Below are positions 6,477-15,127 of a stretch of DNA of 64,000 nt, piece after piece. Position 1 is the stretch's first letter; the number at the start of each line of letters is the position of its first letter. Under the pieces are notes generated by a model that had not been told where the DNA came from, searched no databases, and worked only from the letters and a program-made list of their open reading frames with translations. Position numbers and translations under genes: made by a program. The DNA comes from Luteolibacter sp. Y139 (GTDB lineage: Bacteria > Verrucomicrobiota > Verrucomicrobiia > Verrucomicrobiales > Akkermansiaceae), in assembly GCF_038066715.1 (NCBI RefSeq), contig NZ_JBBUKT010000002.1, positions 772,607-836,606 of the forward strand. The letters run 5' to 3'.

Positions 6477-9065
6477 ATGAGGGTTGCCGTTGTCCCTGCC
6501 ATTTTTCTCACCACGCTCCGGCTCGCCGCACAGGAACCAGAATTTGTCCTGCCGGAAGCCAATCCCGCCCCGGCCGCCGAAGCCGTCCCACCCGCGGACG
6601 CCCCCCTGCCCATCGCTCCCGTGCCGGTGCCGGAGGGCATCAAGCTTTTCCCCCAGGATCCTGCCGTCGCCGGCAGCTTCGGGATGCCGCAGGACGTCCA
6701 CATCCACGACGAGGGCCCCAAGGTCGAGTACGACGTCCAAACCGGCATCGTCCAGTTTTCCGGCCCTTTCCACGTCGACACCGACAACGGCATGAAACTG
6801 CGCTCCGACAAGGCGCGCTGGGACCAGAAGGAGCTCAAATTCTACGTAGACGGCTCGGTCAAGATGACCACCAAGGACGGCACGGAGGTCTTCGCCGACC
6901 ACGCCGTGGCCGATACCAAGACCAAAACCGTCACCCTGACCGACAACGTCAGCGTCTATCAAAACAGCCTGCTGCAACGCGGGAACAAGATCGTCTACTA
7001 CTGGGGCGAGGAAAAATTCGAGGCGAGCGACCTGCGCGCGGGTGTCGATCCTCTCCTGCTGGAGGCCGGCCGGTTCACGCTCGAGGACCGGGGCGGCAAG
7101 CAGGTCTACGTCGGCCACGACGCCGGCGTGACCACCCACGATGTGGAGGAGCCGGGCTTCTGGCTCCGTGCCAAGGAAACCACCATCTATCCGGGCGACA
7201 AGGTCACCTTCAAGAACCTGCGCCTCTACGCCGGCGATACCCCGATTTTCTGGCTGCCCTACCTGTCCCAGCCGCTGGACAGCGACCTGGGCTACCACTT
7301 CGTCCCCGGTGCCCGCTCGAACTGGGGAGCCTTCCTGCTCAATAGCTACGGCCTGATGCTCGGCGGTCATCCGAATCCCGAGACCGGCGAAAACGAGGAC
7401 GCCTGGCTGCTCTCGCGCTGGCACTTCGACCTGCGCACCCGCCGCGGCGTCGGCACCGGCGTCGATCTGAGTGACAAGCGACTGGAGGACAATCCGAACC
7501 TCACCGGCCTCTCGCTCTACTACTCGAACGACCTCAATCCCGACATCAGCCGCACCGGCATCACCCGCGGCTTCGTCAATGAGGACCGCTACCGCATCGC
7601 CCTCCAGCACCGCGTGCCGCTGGATCTGGAGAAGGACGCCGAATGGCGCGTGGATGCCAACCTGAACATCCTCAGCGACAACTACTACCTCGAGGACTTC
7701 AATCCGGACCTGTTCCGCAATGATCCGAATCCGGACAACACCATCGGCCTCTTCCGGCGCGACGATGGCACGCTCTTCAGCATCTTCGGTCGCCTGCGGC
7801 CGAATGAATTCTACCGTTCGGACACCCGGCTTCCGGAGATCGCCCTGGATTTCGCCCGCCGGCCGCTGTTCGACTCGCCGATCCTCCATGAGGGCTCGGC
7901 TTCCTTCGACGTGGTGGAGGAAGAAATCGGCAGCGCCTCGATGTCCGCCGTCCGCCAGTTGCTGAAATTGCCGGCTGGCGATCCGATGATTCCGCTCCTC
8001 CTTTCCCAGCTTCCCGCCTATGAGCGCGAGTTGGTCCAGAGGATCCGTTCGTTGCCACCCGGCAGTCCGGCGATTCCCGGCCTCGCCACCCAGCTCTTCA
8101 GCCCCGGCTACACCCGCTTCAACACGTACCAGGAGTTCTCCATGCCCATGAACTGGGGCGGGCTGGCATTCACGCCGGAGGCAGGCATCGGATACAGCCG
8201 CTACTCGAATGTGGATGGTCCGTCGAAATCAGTGGATCGCACCCATCTGCACGCCGGCTTCGAGGCTTCCATGAAGTTTTCCAAGGATCTCGGCGACATC
8301 AAGGACCGCAATCTGGGACTCGAGGGCCTCATGCACGTCGTCCAGCCCTACGCCCGCTTCTCCTACATCTCTACGGATGACCTCGATCCACTGTTCCCCT
8401 CCGTGGACCGCGAGACTTTCAGCACCCGTCCGCAGCCGATCTCGGTGCCAAGCTTCACCGCCATCGATAGCCTCCGCGATTGGAGCATCTTCCGCTTCGG
8501 CATGAGGAACAAGCTGATCACCAAGCGTGATGGCCAGAGCTACGACTGGCTCGCGATGGATACCTATTTCGACGCCTTCATCACCGACCCGGACTACAAC
8601 CGGAACTTCTCCAACCTCTACAACGACCTGAAGTGGAGCCCGTTGCCATGGTTCAATATGAACCTTGAAACGCAGTTCCCCATCATCGGCGACGGCTCAG
8701 GATTCTCGGAAGTCGCCACTCGCGCGAATTTCATGCCTAACGAAAACCTCGAGTTTTCAGTCGGTTACCGCCTGCTCGACAACCACCCGGTGCTGACCGA
8801 CTCGCAGCGCCTCGACCTGCGGACCTATGCCCGTCTCAATGACAAGTGGGGCGTCGGTGCCTTCCAGCTCTGGGAACTCGATGACGGCACATTGGAAGTC
8901 CAGCAGTACACCCTCAACCGCGACTTCAACTCGTGGATCGCTTCGGTCGGCATCACCAAGCGCGACAACCGCTACCAGGATGAGTTCGGCGTGATCTTCA
9001 GCTTCACCCTGAAGGACTTCCCGTCCGCCTCCGTGCCCTTCAAGCTGGACGCGAGCCAGGAATAA
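6477..9065 (+). CDS. lptD: LPS-assembly protein LptD (OstA/Imp)
   Basis: LptD is the outer-membrane beta-barrel that inserts lipopolysaccharide into the outer leaflet. The product has 862 residues from the ATG at 6477, which starts a signal peptide (MRVAVVPAIFLTTLRLAAQ). The frame could begin 33 bases earlier. After a Pro/Ala-rich linker, an LptA/OstA-like beta-jellyroll runs from about residue 75 to 200 (repeated strand-turn units such as NGMKLRSDKARW, TVTLTDNVSVYQN, QRGNKIVYYWGEE). The barrel-forming LptD domain follows to the C-terminus (WLPYLSQPL, SRWHFDLRTRRGVG, many alternating aromatic strands). The final residue is not aromatic (DASQE), unlike many barrels. The gene implies a diderm LPS-bearing cell. 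It heads a plus-strand run with the nitroreductase 39 bases downstream. Confidence 0.9.
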   Translation: MRVAVVPAIFLTTLRLAAQEPEFVLPEANPAPAAEAVPPADAPLPIAPVPVPEGIKLFPQDPAVAGSFGMPQDVHIHDEGPKVEYDVQTGIVQFSGPFHVDTDNGMKLRSDKARWDQKELKFYVDGSVKMTTKDGTEVFADHAVADTKTKTVTLTDNVSVYQNSLLQRGNKIVYYWGEEKFEASDLRAGVDPLLLEAGRFTLEDRGGKQVYVGHDAGVTTHDVEEPGFWLRAKETTIYPGDKVTFKNLRLYAGDTPIFWLPYLSQPLDSDLGYHFVPGARSNWGAFLLNSYGLMLGGHPNPETGENEDAWLLSRWHFDLRTRRGVGTGVDLSDKRLEDNPNLTGLSLYYSNDLNPDISRTGITRGFVNEDRYRIALQHRVPLDLEKDAEWRVDANLNILSDNYYLEDFNPDLFRNDPNPDNTIGLFRRDDGTLFSIFGRLRPNEFYRSDTRLPEIALDFARRPLFDSPILHEGSASFDVVEEEIGSASMSAVRQLLKLPAGDPMIPLLLSQLPAYERELVQRIRSLPPGSPAIPGLATQLFSPGYTRFNTYQEFSMPMNWGGLAFTPEAGIGYSRYSNVDGPSKSVDRTHLHAGFEASMKFSKDLGDIKDRNLGLEGLMHVVQPYARFSYISTDDLDPLFPSVDRETFSTRPQPISVPSFTAIDSLRDWSIFRFGMRNKLITKRDGQSYDWLAMDTYFDAFITDPDYNRNFSNLYNDLKWSPLPWFNMNLETQFPIIGDGSGFSEVATRANFMPNENLEFSVGYRLLDNHPVLTDSQRLDLRTYARLNDKWGVGAFQLWELDDGTLEVQQYTLNRDFNSWIASVGITKRDNRYQDEFGVIFSFTLKDFPSASVPFKLDASQE

Positions 9066-9104
9066 CCAGCCCGCCCCGAGTTTCCTTTGAATTCCATTTC
9101 TCCC

Positions 9105-9743
9105 ATGACTCCCTCGCAACTCCTCACGTCGCTCAATTTCCGCTACGCCACGAAGAGATTCGACCCGGCCCGGCAGATCCCCGACGAGGAGTGGGAGGTG
9201 CTTGAGCAGTCCTTGGTCCTGGCCCCGTCGTCGTTCGGCCTGCAGCCGTGGAAATTCATCGTGATCAACGATCCCGAGCTGCGCGCCCGCCTGCGCCAGC
9301 ACTCCTGGGGTCAGTCACAGATCACCGATGCCTCGCGCTTGGTCGTGTTCACCACCCGCACCGACATGACCGAGCCGGATGTCGATCGCTTCATGACCCG
9401 CCTCGCCGCCGTGCAGGGCCGCGATCCATCGACCCTTGAGGGCTACCGGAATGTGGTCGTGAGCTTTGCCTCCGCCATGAACCGCGAAGCGCGCCACGCC
9501 TGGAACTCTCGCCAGACCTACATCGCACTGGGCCAATTCATGGCCTCTGCCGCGGTGCTGGGCATCGACACCTGCCCGATCGAAGGCTTCGACCCCGCCG
9601 GCTACGATGCAGAGCTCGAGTTGACCGACACCGGCTACGCGACCTCGGTCGTCTGCGCCGCCGGCTATCGCTCCCCGGAGGACAAATACGCCACCACGCC
9701 GAAAGCTCGCTTCCCCCACGAGGAACTGATCGAGCACCGCTAA
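9105..9743 (+). CDS. NAD(P)H nitroreductase (NfsB-like, FMN-dependent)
   Basis: Flavin-dependent oxidoreductase expected to reduce nitroaromatics or quinones with NAD(P)H. The product has 212 residues from the ATG at 9105, and a TTG at 9087 would add six. It shows FRYATKRFDP, the FMN-contacting RYATKRF motif at the N-terminus, and SSFGLQPWKFIVI near residue 45. IDTCPIEGFDP near residue 160 matches the family's C-terminal FMN loop, followed by the AGYRSPEDKYA-type ending. Length and order match NfsB/YdgI-type enzymes. The physiological substrate cannot be inferred. It is probably translated from the lptD transcript or a nearby promoter. The following 135 bases hold no convincing gene. Confidence 0.92.
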   Translation: MTPSQLLTSLNFRYATKRFDPARQIPDEEWEVLEQSLVLAPSSFGLQPWKFIVINDPELRARLRQHSWGQSQITDASRLVVFTTRTDMTEPDVDRFMTRLAAVQGRDPSTLEGYRNVVVSFASAMNREARHAWNSRQTYIALGQFMASAAVLGIDTCPIEGFDPAGYDAELELTDTGYATSVVCAAGYRSPEDKYATTPKARFPHEELIEHR

Positions 9744-9878
9744 TCTCCACGCTGCAAAGTGCAGCTGTTAGGGTGGAGCCCTGCATGATTGGAGGGTCGG
9801 AAGACGCGGGCAAACCACGCAGCATCTAGGATTTGGATGCTGGCACGTGTGATGCCATGGAGGTGCCACTGCACTGCC

Positions 9879-10217
9879 ATGAAACCGAATCTCCTCGTCA
9901 TGAATCCCTCTGGAAGCGAGCCAGCCGCTTGGGTGGAAGCCCTCTGCAACCAGTGGATGGAAGACTGCTACGTCTACCTCCTCTGCCCCGGCTGCGGGTT
10001 CCGGGAAGACAATGCACGCGGCCTCCGCTTCCTCTCTCACACCAACGACGCCGTTCCGAACTTCGGCCACCTGGACGCCATCGTTACTTTCGAAGAATCG
10101 GATGCCGTCCAGCGATTGCTGGATGCCTATCCGGAGGCGGCGGTGCGGACAATCCCGTTGGTCGGAGATATCCTCCCTGATCAAGCAGCGTTCCAAGGAC
10201 ATCCCCTGGCAGCTTGA
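9879..10217 (+). CDS. Hypothetical small protein
   Basis: A 112-residue frame starting at the ATG at 9879 (MKPNLLVMNPSG). Upstream in-frame codons run through a stretch that looks non-coding. The product is soluble, with no signal or membrane segment. A CPGCGF pair of cysteines near residue 40 could bind metal or be redox active, though only two cysteines are in that motif. The C-terminal half alternates short strands and helices (HLDAIVTFEESDAVQRLLDA). I do not recognise a family. Protein-like composition and a clean start make it likely real. Confidence 0.6.
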   Translation: MKPNLLVMNPSGSEPAAWVEALCNQWMEDCYVYLLCPGCGFREDNARGLRFLSHTNDAVPNFGHLDAIVTFEESDAVQRLLDAYPEAAVRTIPLVGDILPDQAAFQGHPLAA

Positions 10218-10286
10218 AAAGCGTAGGCCGCGACCGGGGAAGATTCACCGTGCTTTTCCTCGACGGATCTCTAGGTTGCGCGGTTG

Positions 10287-10694
10287 ATGAGCACACGAAC
10301 CCCCTCGGAAGTTGGACGTCTCTGGTTCGGAGACATGTGGAATAACCGCGACACCGGCTTGCTTCGCGAATTGATGGCACCGGACGCCACCGGCACTTTC
10401 GAAGGTGGCCGGACGATGACCGGACCAGACGACTTCATCGCCTTTCAGGCCGCCTTCCTCGATGCGGTACCGGACCTCAAGGTGGAGCTGGTGAAAAGCG
10501 TCAGCGAAGGCGATGATGTCTGCATCCACTGGCGCGGTTCTGGCCTCCACTGCGGGGCAGGACTGGGTTGCGCGCCCAGCAACAAGCAGATCGATTTCCA
10601 GGGCGTCACCTGGCTGACCGTGAAGAACGGCCAGATCGTCACCGGCCAGGATTTCTGGAACCTCGGCGGCCTGATGCAGCACTTGGCGGAATAG
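10287..10694 (+). CDS. SnoaL-like ester cyclase/polyketide cyclase family protein
   Basis: A 135-residue NTF2-fold protein. Visible family features are a first helix with EVGRLWFGDMWNNRDTGLLREL, the segment GPDDFIAFQAAFLDAVPDLKVE typical of SnoaL/ester cyclases, VCIHWRGSGLH in the central sheet and FQGVTWLTVKNGQIVTGQDFWN at the C-terminus. SnoaL relatives bind small hydrophobic molecules. Many are catalytically uncharacterised, so no reaction is proposed. The ATG at 10287 directly follows a TTG that could also initiate. Neighbours (a hypothetical protein upstream, an exported protein downstream) give no functional clue. Confidence 0.85.
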   Translation: MSTRTPSEVGRLWFGDMWNNRDTGLLRELMAPDATGTFEGGRTMTGPDDFIAFQAAFLDAVPDLKVELVKSVSEGDDVCIHWRGSGLHCGAGLGCAPSNKQIDFQGVTWLTVKNGQIVTGQDFWNLGGLMQHLAE

Positions 10695-10767
10695 ATTTCT
10701 CAATTTTTCCCCGGGGATTCCGGTGGGGACTTGCGTGTTTCCTTTTGAAACCAAGTCAACACTCACC

Positions 10768-11712
10768 ATGAAATCCCGACTTCTCTCACTCCTGCTCTGC
10801 CCGATGGCCTTGGGCGCTCAGGAAGCGCCTCCTATTACCATCCCCGAACCGGTCGCCATCATCCCCTCTTCGGTGAACCAGTGGAGCCAAGGGTTCGTCT
10901 CCATGTCCACGCACGGAACGCCCAGGCTTCTCGATGTCATCGGCTCGATGAAAGAGCAGCTCGGCGAGCTGAACTGGATCATGCAGGGCGATGTCGGGGA
11001 CATCGAGCTGCCGGCCTTCAGCGTGAAGGATGTCTCACCGGAGAGCTTGTTGACGCTGTTGGGAACAGCGGCCGGCTTTGAGGTCCAGTCCGCGCCCCCC
11101 CAAGCTCCCGGTCAGCAGCAAATCGTGATGATTCGCCGCAGCACCAACCCTCCCGCAGCACCACAGGCAAGCACGGCCAAGGATCTGCGGACGGTGCCAA
11201 TGAGCGCGAACGATCCGGAGCCCAAGAAGTCGAAGGGCACATCGGCATCAGCCGCTCCGGAGAGCGTCCCGCTGCCCTCCAAACAATCGGCGAAGATCAT
11301 GAAGGTGATGAGCCTCGGAGCCTTCTCGGATGAAGCATCGTGGGCCCGGAATGTCAGGGGGCTGAGCAGTCTCCTGCACAAGACCCTGACCCAAGGCGGT
11401 AAGCTTCCCGATGACGCACTGACCTTTGATGACGAGTCCCGCCTGCTGATCATTCGCATGGAACCGGAAAGGGCGGGAGAAGCAGTGCAGCTCGTCGAGG
11501 GATTTGTCGCCTCTTTGAAGGAGCGGCAAGCGGCCGTCGACGAGCAGATCAAGGACCTCTTGAAGAAAAAGGTGGCCACTCAGATGGAGCTCAAGTCGGC
11601 GACCTCCTTGGGCAAAGGAGAGAATCACCCCCAGATCCAGCAATTGGAGCTCGAACTCGACAGCCTCGCAAAGGCGATCGCCGAGATTGAGGAATCCCAC
11701 GGACTTCGCTAG
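10768..11712 (+). CDS. Exported protein with C-terminal coiled coil, unknown function
   Basis: The product has 314 residues from the ATG at 10768, which begins a signal peptide (MKSRLLSLLLCPMALGAQE). Residues about 35-110 contain FSVKDVSPESLLTLLGTAAGFEVQ, which resembles the short STN/secretin N-domain fold, though that is only a pattern impression. A Pro/Ala/Ser-rich linker follows. A second alpha/beta segment (about 180-260) has repeated acidic and hydrophobic alternation. The last 60 residues (LKERQAAVDEQIKDLL to EIEESH) are strongly helical and look like a coiled coil. It ends 10 bases before the ECF sigma gene start, so it is probably part of that sigma operon, perhaps as an envelope component. 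Confidence 0.75.
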   Translation: MKSRLLSLLLCPMALGAQEAPPITIPEPVAIIPSSVNQWSQGFVSMSTHGTPRLLDVIGSMKEQLGELNWIMQGDVGDIELPAFSVKDVSPESLLTLLGTAAGFEVQSAPPQAPGQQQIVMIRRSTNPPAAPQASTAKDLRTVPMSANDPEPKKSKGTSASAAPESVPLPSKQSAKIMKVMSLGAFSDEASWARNVRGLSSLLHKTLTQGGKLPDDALTFDDESRLLIIRMEPERAGEAVQLVEGFVASLKERQAAVDEQIKDLLKKKVATQMELKSATSLGKGENHPQIQQLELELDSLAKAIAEIEESHGLR

Positions 11713-11722
11713 CCTCTCACCG

Positions 11723-12316
11723 ATGGACCTCGCCGTGCCGGAAATCGACGCGATTGCGAACGGGGATTCGGAGCAAGCCCCCTTGCTGCTCACGCTCACC
11801 GCGGGCCTGGCTCGCGGTGACGACGCGGCATGGCGGGAGTTCTTCGACGCCTACGAGGGCCGCTTGATGGCCTACATCCGCACCTGCCAGGCAGGAAATC
11901 CGGAAGGCGTGGACGATGTCTATCAAGAGACCATGCTGCGGGTGATGCGGCACGCGCGCCCTTTCTCCGACGAAGCGGCGTTCTGGTCATGGCTCACGGT
12001 CATCGCCCGCTCCGCCATCACCGATCACTGGCGCAAGCGTTCGGCGTGGCGGCGGTTCCTTGATCGCTTTGTCAGCGATCGATCCCGAGCGCCGGCGGAA
12101 CGTGGGCGTTCGGACGATGGCTTTGAACGGGCGCTGGCGGGAATGGATGATGGAATGCGAAAGTTACTCGAGCGGAAATACGACGAGAAGTGGAGCGTCC
12201 GGCGCTTGGCGGATGCGGAAAATGTCAGCGAGAAGGTATTGGAACATCGCTTGGCGAAGGCCCGCCTGGAACTGGGCCGCGCCATGCGGAGAATCGGTGA
12301 GGAGGACGCGTCATGA
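11723..12316 (+). CDS. ECF-type RNA polymerase sigma factor
   Basis: Redirects RNA polymerase to a specific promoter set. The 197-residue product has a sigma-70 region 2 at about 35-110 (WREFFDAYEGRLMAYIR, DVYQETMLRVMRHARPF, FWSWLTVIARSAITDHWRKR) and a region 4-like helix-turn-helix at about 150-190 (LLERKYDEKWSVRRLADAENVSEKVLEHRLAKARLEL). The ATG at 11723 is preferred because the upstream codons overlap the preceding gene. Its stop overlaps the next gene's start (ATGA), indicating coupling with a small membrane protein that may be its regulator. A second unrelated sigma/anti-sigma pair lies at 35745-36995. Confidence 0.9.
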   Translation: MDLAVPEIDAIANGDSEQAPLLLTLTAGLARGDDAAWREFFDAYEGRLMAYIRTCQAGNPEGVDDVYQETMLRVMRHARPFSDEAAFWSWLTVIARSAITDHWRKRSAWRRFLDRFVSDRSRAPAERGRSDDGFERALAGMDDGMRKLLERKYDEKWSVRRLADAENVSEKVLEHRLAKARLELGRAMRRIGEEDAS

Positions 12317-12651
12317 ACGAAAACGATCGAGGGAAGCTATTGAGAGATGTGATGGCCACCGGCCTGGCAGTCAGGCGCCGCCGTCGCAGGAAATTGAAGA
12401 CGTTCATCACAGGTGGCTGCGCGATGGCCGCATGCATCTTGCTGGCGATGAAGATTCACCCATCCTACCAATCCCCCGCAGGCAAATCCCTGATCGTGGA
12501 GACCCGCGACCCCGTGCCACCTCCGGTGCCGCAGCCCCCACAGCCCCAGCGGGACAAGGATGAAGCCCTTCTGGAGAGCCTCGCAGAGGCTGGTCCGGTC
12601 ATCATCACGATGGCCGACGGGAGCCGACAACTCTACCTGACCCGTCCGTGA
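12313..12651 (+). CDS. Small single-pass membrane protein, putative anti-sigma partner
   Basis: A 112-residue product whose ATG overlaps the stop of the ECF sigma gene by four bases. A basic stretch (RRRRRRK, about residues 21-27) precedes one hydrophobic segment (FITGGCAMAACILLAM, about 31-46). After this comes a Pro-rich extracytoplasmic tail ending in a short beta-like motif (GPVIITMADGSRQLYLT). A cytoplasmic N-terminus, one transmembrane helix and translational coupling to the sigma gene suggest an anti-sigma role. No ZAS or RseA motif is visible, so the role rests on context only. Confidence 0.65.
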   Translation: MNENDRGKLLRDVMATGLAVRRRRRRKLKTFITGGCAMAACILLAMKIHPSYQSPAGKSLIVETRDPVPPPVPQPPQPQRDKDEALLESLAEAGPVIITMADGSRQLYLTRP

Positions 12652-12753
12652 AAAGTGCGGGAAACCGCTGAAATGCAGGCCCATATCAAATTGCGATAAA
12701 CCAAAGTCCAATAGACCCGGCCACTGACGAGGGCGCACGATTCAGCCAGAGTC

Positions 12754-13995
12754 ATGCAAACGCCCTCACTCGGCCAAGCACGCTACGCTTCGGGCCTCGG
12801 TCATACTGTCGGCGATGATGTCCTCATCTCCGAGCGGATCGAATGCGGCGCCGACCCCGGACATTGCTTCGAACTGGCCGGGCCGCGGGAACTCATCTTT
12901 TTCAATCCCAAGGAAACGCGCGCCGGCATCGTCACTTGTGGCGGCCTTTGTCCCGGCCTGAACAATGTGATCCGCTCGCTGTTCTGCGAACTGCACTACG
13001 GCTATGGCATCGCGGAAGTCATCGGATTCCGCGGCGGCTACGCAGGGTTGGATCCCGCTTCCGGGATCAACCCTGTAACGATTACCCCGGAATTCGTCGA
13101 GGGCATCCATCGCCAAGGCGGCACCATCCTCGGAACGTCGCGTGGACCCGTGGACGTCAGCCGCGCCGTCGACAACCTGATCGCGCGTGGGATCCATATC
13201 CTGTTCACCGTGGGCGGCGATGGCACCCAGCGCGGAGCGAATGATCTCTATCAGGAAGCCCGCCGCCGCGGCCACCTGCTGTCGGTCGTCGGCGTGCCAA
13301 AGACCATCGACAACGACGTCGCCTTCGTCTCGCGCACCTTCGGCTTCTTCAGTGCCGTGGAAGAAGCGGCACGGGTGCTGGACTGCGCACACACCGAAGC
13401 CCGCAGCACTCTCGGCGGCATCGGCTTGGTAAAATTGATGGGCCGCCACGCCGGCTTCATCACCGCCGGTGCCACGGTCGCGAGCCAGGATGTGAACTTC
13501 GCGCTGATTCCGGAAGTCCCCTTCAAACTCGAAGCCTTCCTCTCCGCGCTCGAACAGCGAATGCGTACCAAGTCCCACGCCGTGATCGCGGTGGCCGAGG
13601 GCGCAGGCCAAGACCTCCTCGAGGCCGATGCCTCGGCACGCGACGCCTCCGGTAACGTGAAGCTCAAGGACATCGGCATCTTCCTCCGCGGCCACATTGA
13701 AGCCCACATGAAGACCGCCGGATTGCCAGTGGCGATCCGCTACTTCGATCCCAGCTACCAAGTCCGCAGCTGCCCGGCGAATTGCGAGGACTCGCTGCTC
13801 TGCGACCTCTTCGCGCGGAATGCCGTCCACGCGGCCATGGCTGGCAAGACCGGCGTCGTGATCGGCTTCCTCCACGAGCGTTTCATCCACGTCCCCATCG
13901 AGCTGCTGGCCAGCCAGGTGAAGCGTCTCGACCCCGCCGGTGGCTGGTGGCGCTCGGTGCTCTCCTCGACGGGCCAGCCGGCGAATTTCTCCTAA
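12754..13995 (+). CDS. pfkA: 6-phosphofructokinase, plant-type ATP-dependent clade
   Basis: Phosphorylates fructose-6-phosphate to fructose-1,6-bisphosphate, the committed step of glycolysis. The 413-residue product has the glycine-rich phosphate-donor loop GIVTCGGLCPGLNNVI near residue 57, TVGGDGTQRGAND near residue 152 and VGVPKTIDNDVAF near residue 181, whose Asp is the catalytic base. LMGRHAGFI and AEGAGQDLL follow. The residue after the GGD Asp is Gly rather than Asp (GGDGT, not GGDDS), which in this family argues for ATP rather than pyrophosphate as donor. The length and the GGDGTQ variant match the long plant-type clade. It is first in a tightly packed plus-strand cluster leading to lactate, glycogen and acetate enzymes. 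The 102 bases upstream probably hold the operon promoter, although no convincing -35/-10 pair was seen. Confidence 0.92.
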   Translation: MQTPSLGQARYASGLGHTVGDDVLISERIECGADPGHCFELAGPRELIFFNPKETRAGIVTCGGLCPGLNNVIRSLFCELHYGYGIAEVIGFRGGYAGLDPASGINPVTITPEFVEGIHRQGGTILGTSRGPVDVSRAVDNLIARGIHILFTVGGDGTQRGANDLYQEARRRGHLLSVVGVPKTIDNDVAFVSRTFGFFSAVEEAARVLDCAHTEARSTLGGIGLVKLMGRHAGFITAGATVASQDVNFALIPEVPFKLEAFLSALEQRMRTKSHAVIAVAEGAGQDLLEADASARDASGNVKLKDIGIFLRGHIEAHMKTAGLPVAIRYFDPSYQVRSCPANCEDSLLCDLFARNAVHAAMAGKTGVVIGFLHERFIHVPIELLASQVKRLDPAGGWWRSVLSSTGQPANFS

Positions 13996-14004
13996 GCCCA
14001 TCCC

Positions 14005-15111
14005 ATGAAGGCCCTCCTCTCGGAAATCCGGCGCAATCCGCTGCTGTGGCTTCTGGTCTGCGTGCCTGTGGTCTTTGCCGCTCATTCGATGAAGCCGGAA
14101 GCGCATACGCTGCACTTCCTCCTGTCGCTCGGCGCCATCGTTCCTCTCGCGGCGCTGCTCAGCCACGCGACCGAATCGGTAACTTCGAAAACCGGTGACG
14201 CCGTGGGCGGACTGCTCAATGCCACGCTCGGGAACTTGACCGAGCTGGTCATCGCACTCGCAGCCCTCCGCGCGGGCGAATACCTGCTGGTTAAGGCTTC
14301 GGTCGCCGGCGCGATCGTCGCCAATACACTCTTCATGCTCGGAGCATCCTTCCTGCTCGGTGGCTTGAAGCACCACACGCAGGAATACAACCGCGTCAGC
14401 GCCCGCCTTCAGGCCGGGTTGCTATTCTTGGCCACCATCGCATTGCTGGTGCCATCGGCCATCGTCGAGGCGGACGCAGGCGCAGGCACCGCTGCGGCGG
14501 CCTTCAGCCAGAAATTGAGCGTCGGCCTGTCGATCCTCCTGATCGGTGCCTACGCGCTTGGCATGTTGTTCTCGCTGAAAACCCATCGCGAATTCTTCGG
14601 CACCGCCAGTCACGGTGACGGTGATGGCGAGGAACCATGGCCGATCGGCCTCGCGCTGGGAACCCTGGCGGTAGTCACGATCTTCGTCGCCTTGGTCAGC
14701 GAGGTCTTCGTCGAGTCCGTGCAGGAAGCGGCCAAGACCTTCGGCATGACCCCGGCATTCGTGGGCTTCATCGTCGTCGCCTTGGTCGGCGGCGCGGCAG
14801 AAATGGCCTCGGCCTTTTCCGGCGCTCGGAAAAACCGGCTCGATCTCAGTGTGGGCATCGCTCTCGGCAGTGCCTCGCAGATCGCCCTCTTCGTGGCTCC
14901 GGTGCTGGTGCTGCTGAGCTACATCATCGGGCCCACGCCGATGAGCCTGCAATTCTGGCCCGGTGCGGTGGTCATGATGCTAATTGCTACCCTCACCGCC
15001 TCACTCGCGACGAATAGCGGACGCTCGGCGTGGTTCGTCGGAGTATTGGTGCTAATGGTATACCTGATCTTCGCCATGACCCTCTACCTGCTGCCACCGG
15101 CCAACGCCTGA
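14005..15111 (+). CDS. Ca2+/H+ antiporter (CAX family)
   Basis: A 368-residue polytopic inner-membrane protein with about eleven hydrophobic segments. It carries the two inverted alpha-repeat signatures of calcium/cation exchangers: GNLTELVIALAALRAG near residue 76 (first acidic filter Glu) followed by IVANTLFMLGASFLLGG, and GGAAEMASAFSGARKN near residue 262 (second acidic Glu) followed by ALGSASQIALFVAP. An acidic loop (HGDGDGEEPW) separates the two halves, as in CAX/VCX1 and ChaA proteins. It should expel Ca2+ using the proton gradient. The reason for its position nine bases after PFK and 16 before LDH is unclear; it may serve pH or calcium balance during fermentation. Confidence 0.92.
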   Translation: MKALLSEIRRNPLLWLLVCVPVVFAAHSMKPEAHTLHFLLSLGAIVPLAALLSHATESVTSKTGDAVGGLLNATLGNLTELVIALAALRAGEYLLVKASVAGAIVANTLFMLGASFLLGGLKHHTQEYNRVSARLQAGLLFLATIALLVPSAIVEADAGAGTAAAAFSQKLSVGLSILLIGAYALGMLFSLKTHREFFGTASHGDGDGEEPWPIGLALGTLAVVTIFVALVSEVFVESVQEAAKTFGMTPAFVGFIVVALVGGAAEMASAFSGARKNRLDLSVGIALGSASQIALFVAPVLVLLSYIIGPTPMSLQFWPGAVVMMLIATLTASLATNSGRSAWFVGVLVLMVYLIFAMTLYLLPPANA

Positions 15112-15127
15112 AGCGCTCCCACCCACC

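Noticed and set aside
9740..9949. Minus-strand frame between the nitroreductase and the 112-residue protein
   Set aside because: It overlaps a more plausible sense gene, its translation has no protein-like organisation, and the spacer contains only a weak hairpin (ctgcaaagtgcag).
12766..14376. Long antisense frame (about 536 codons) covering PFK and the exchanger start
   Set aside because: Composition is His/Asp/Gly-rich without recognisable motifs, and it spans two real sense genes.
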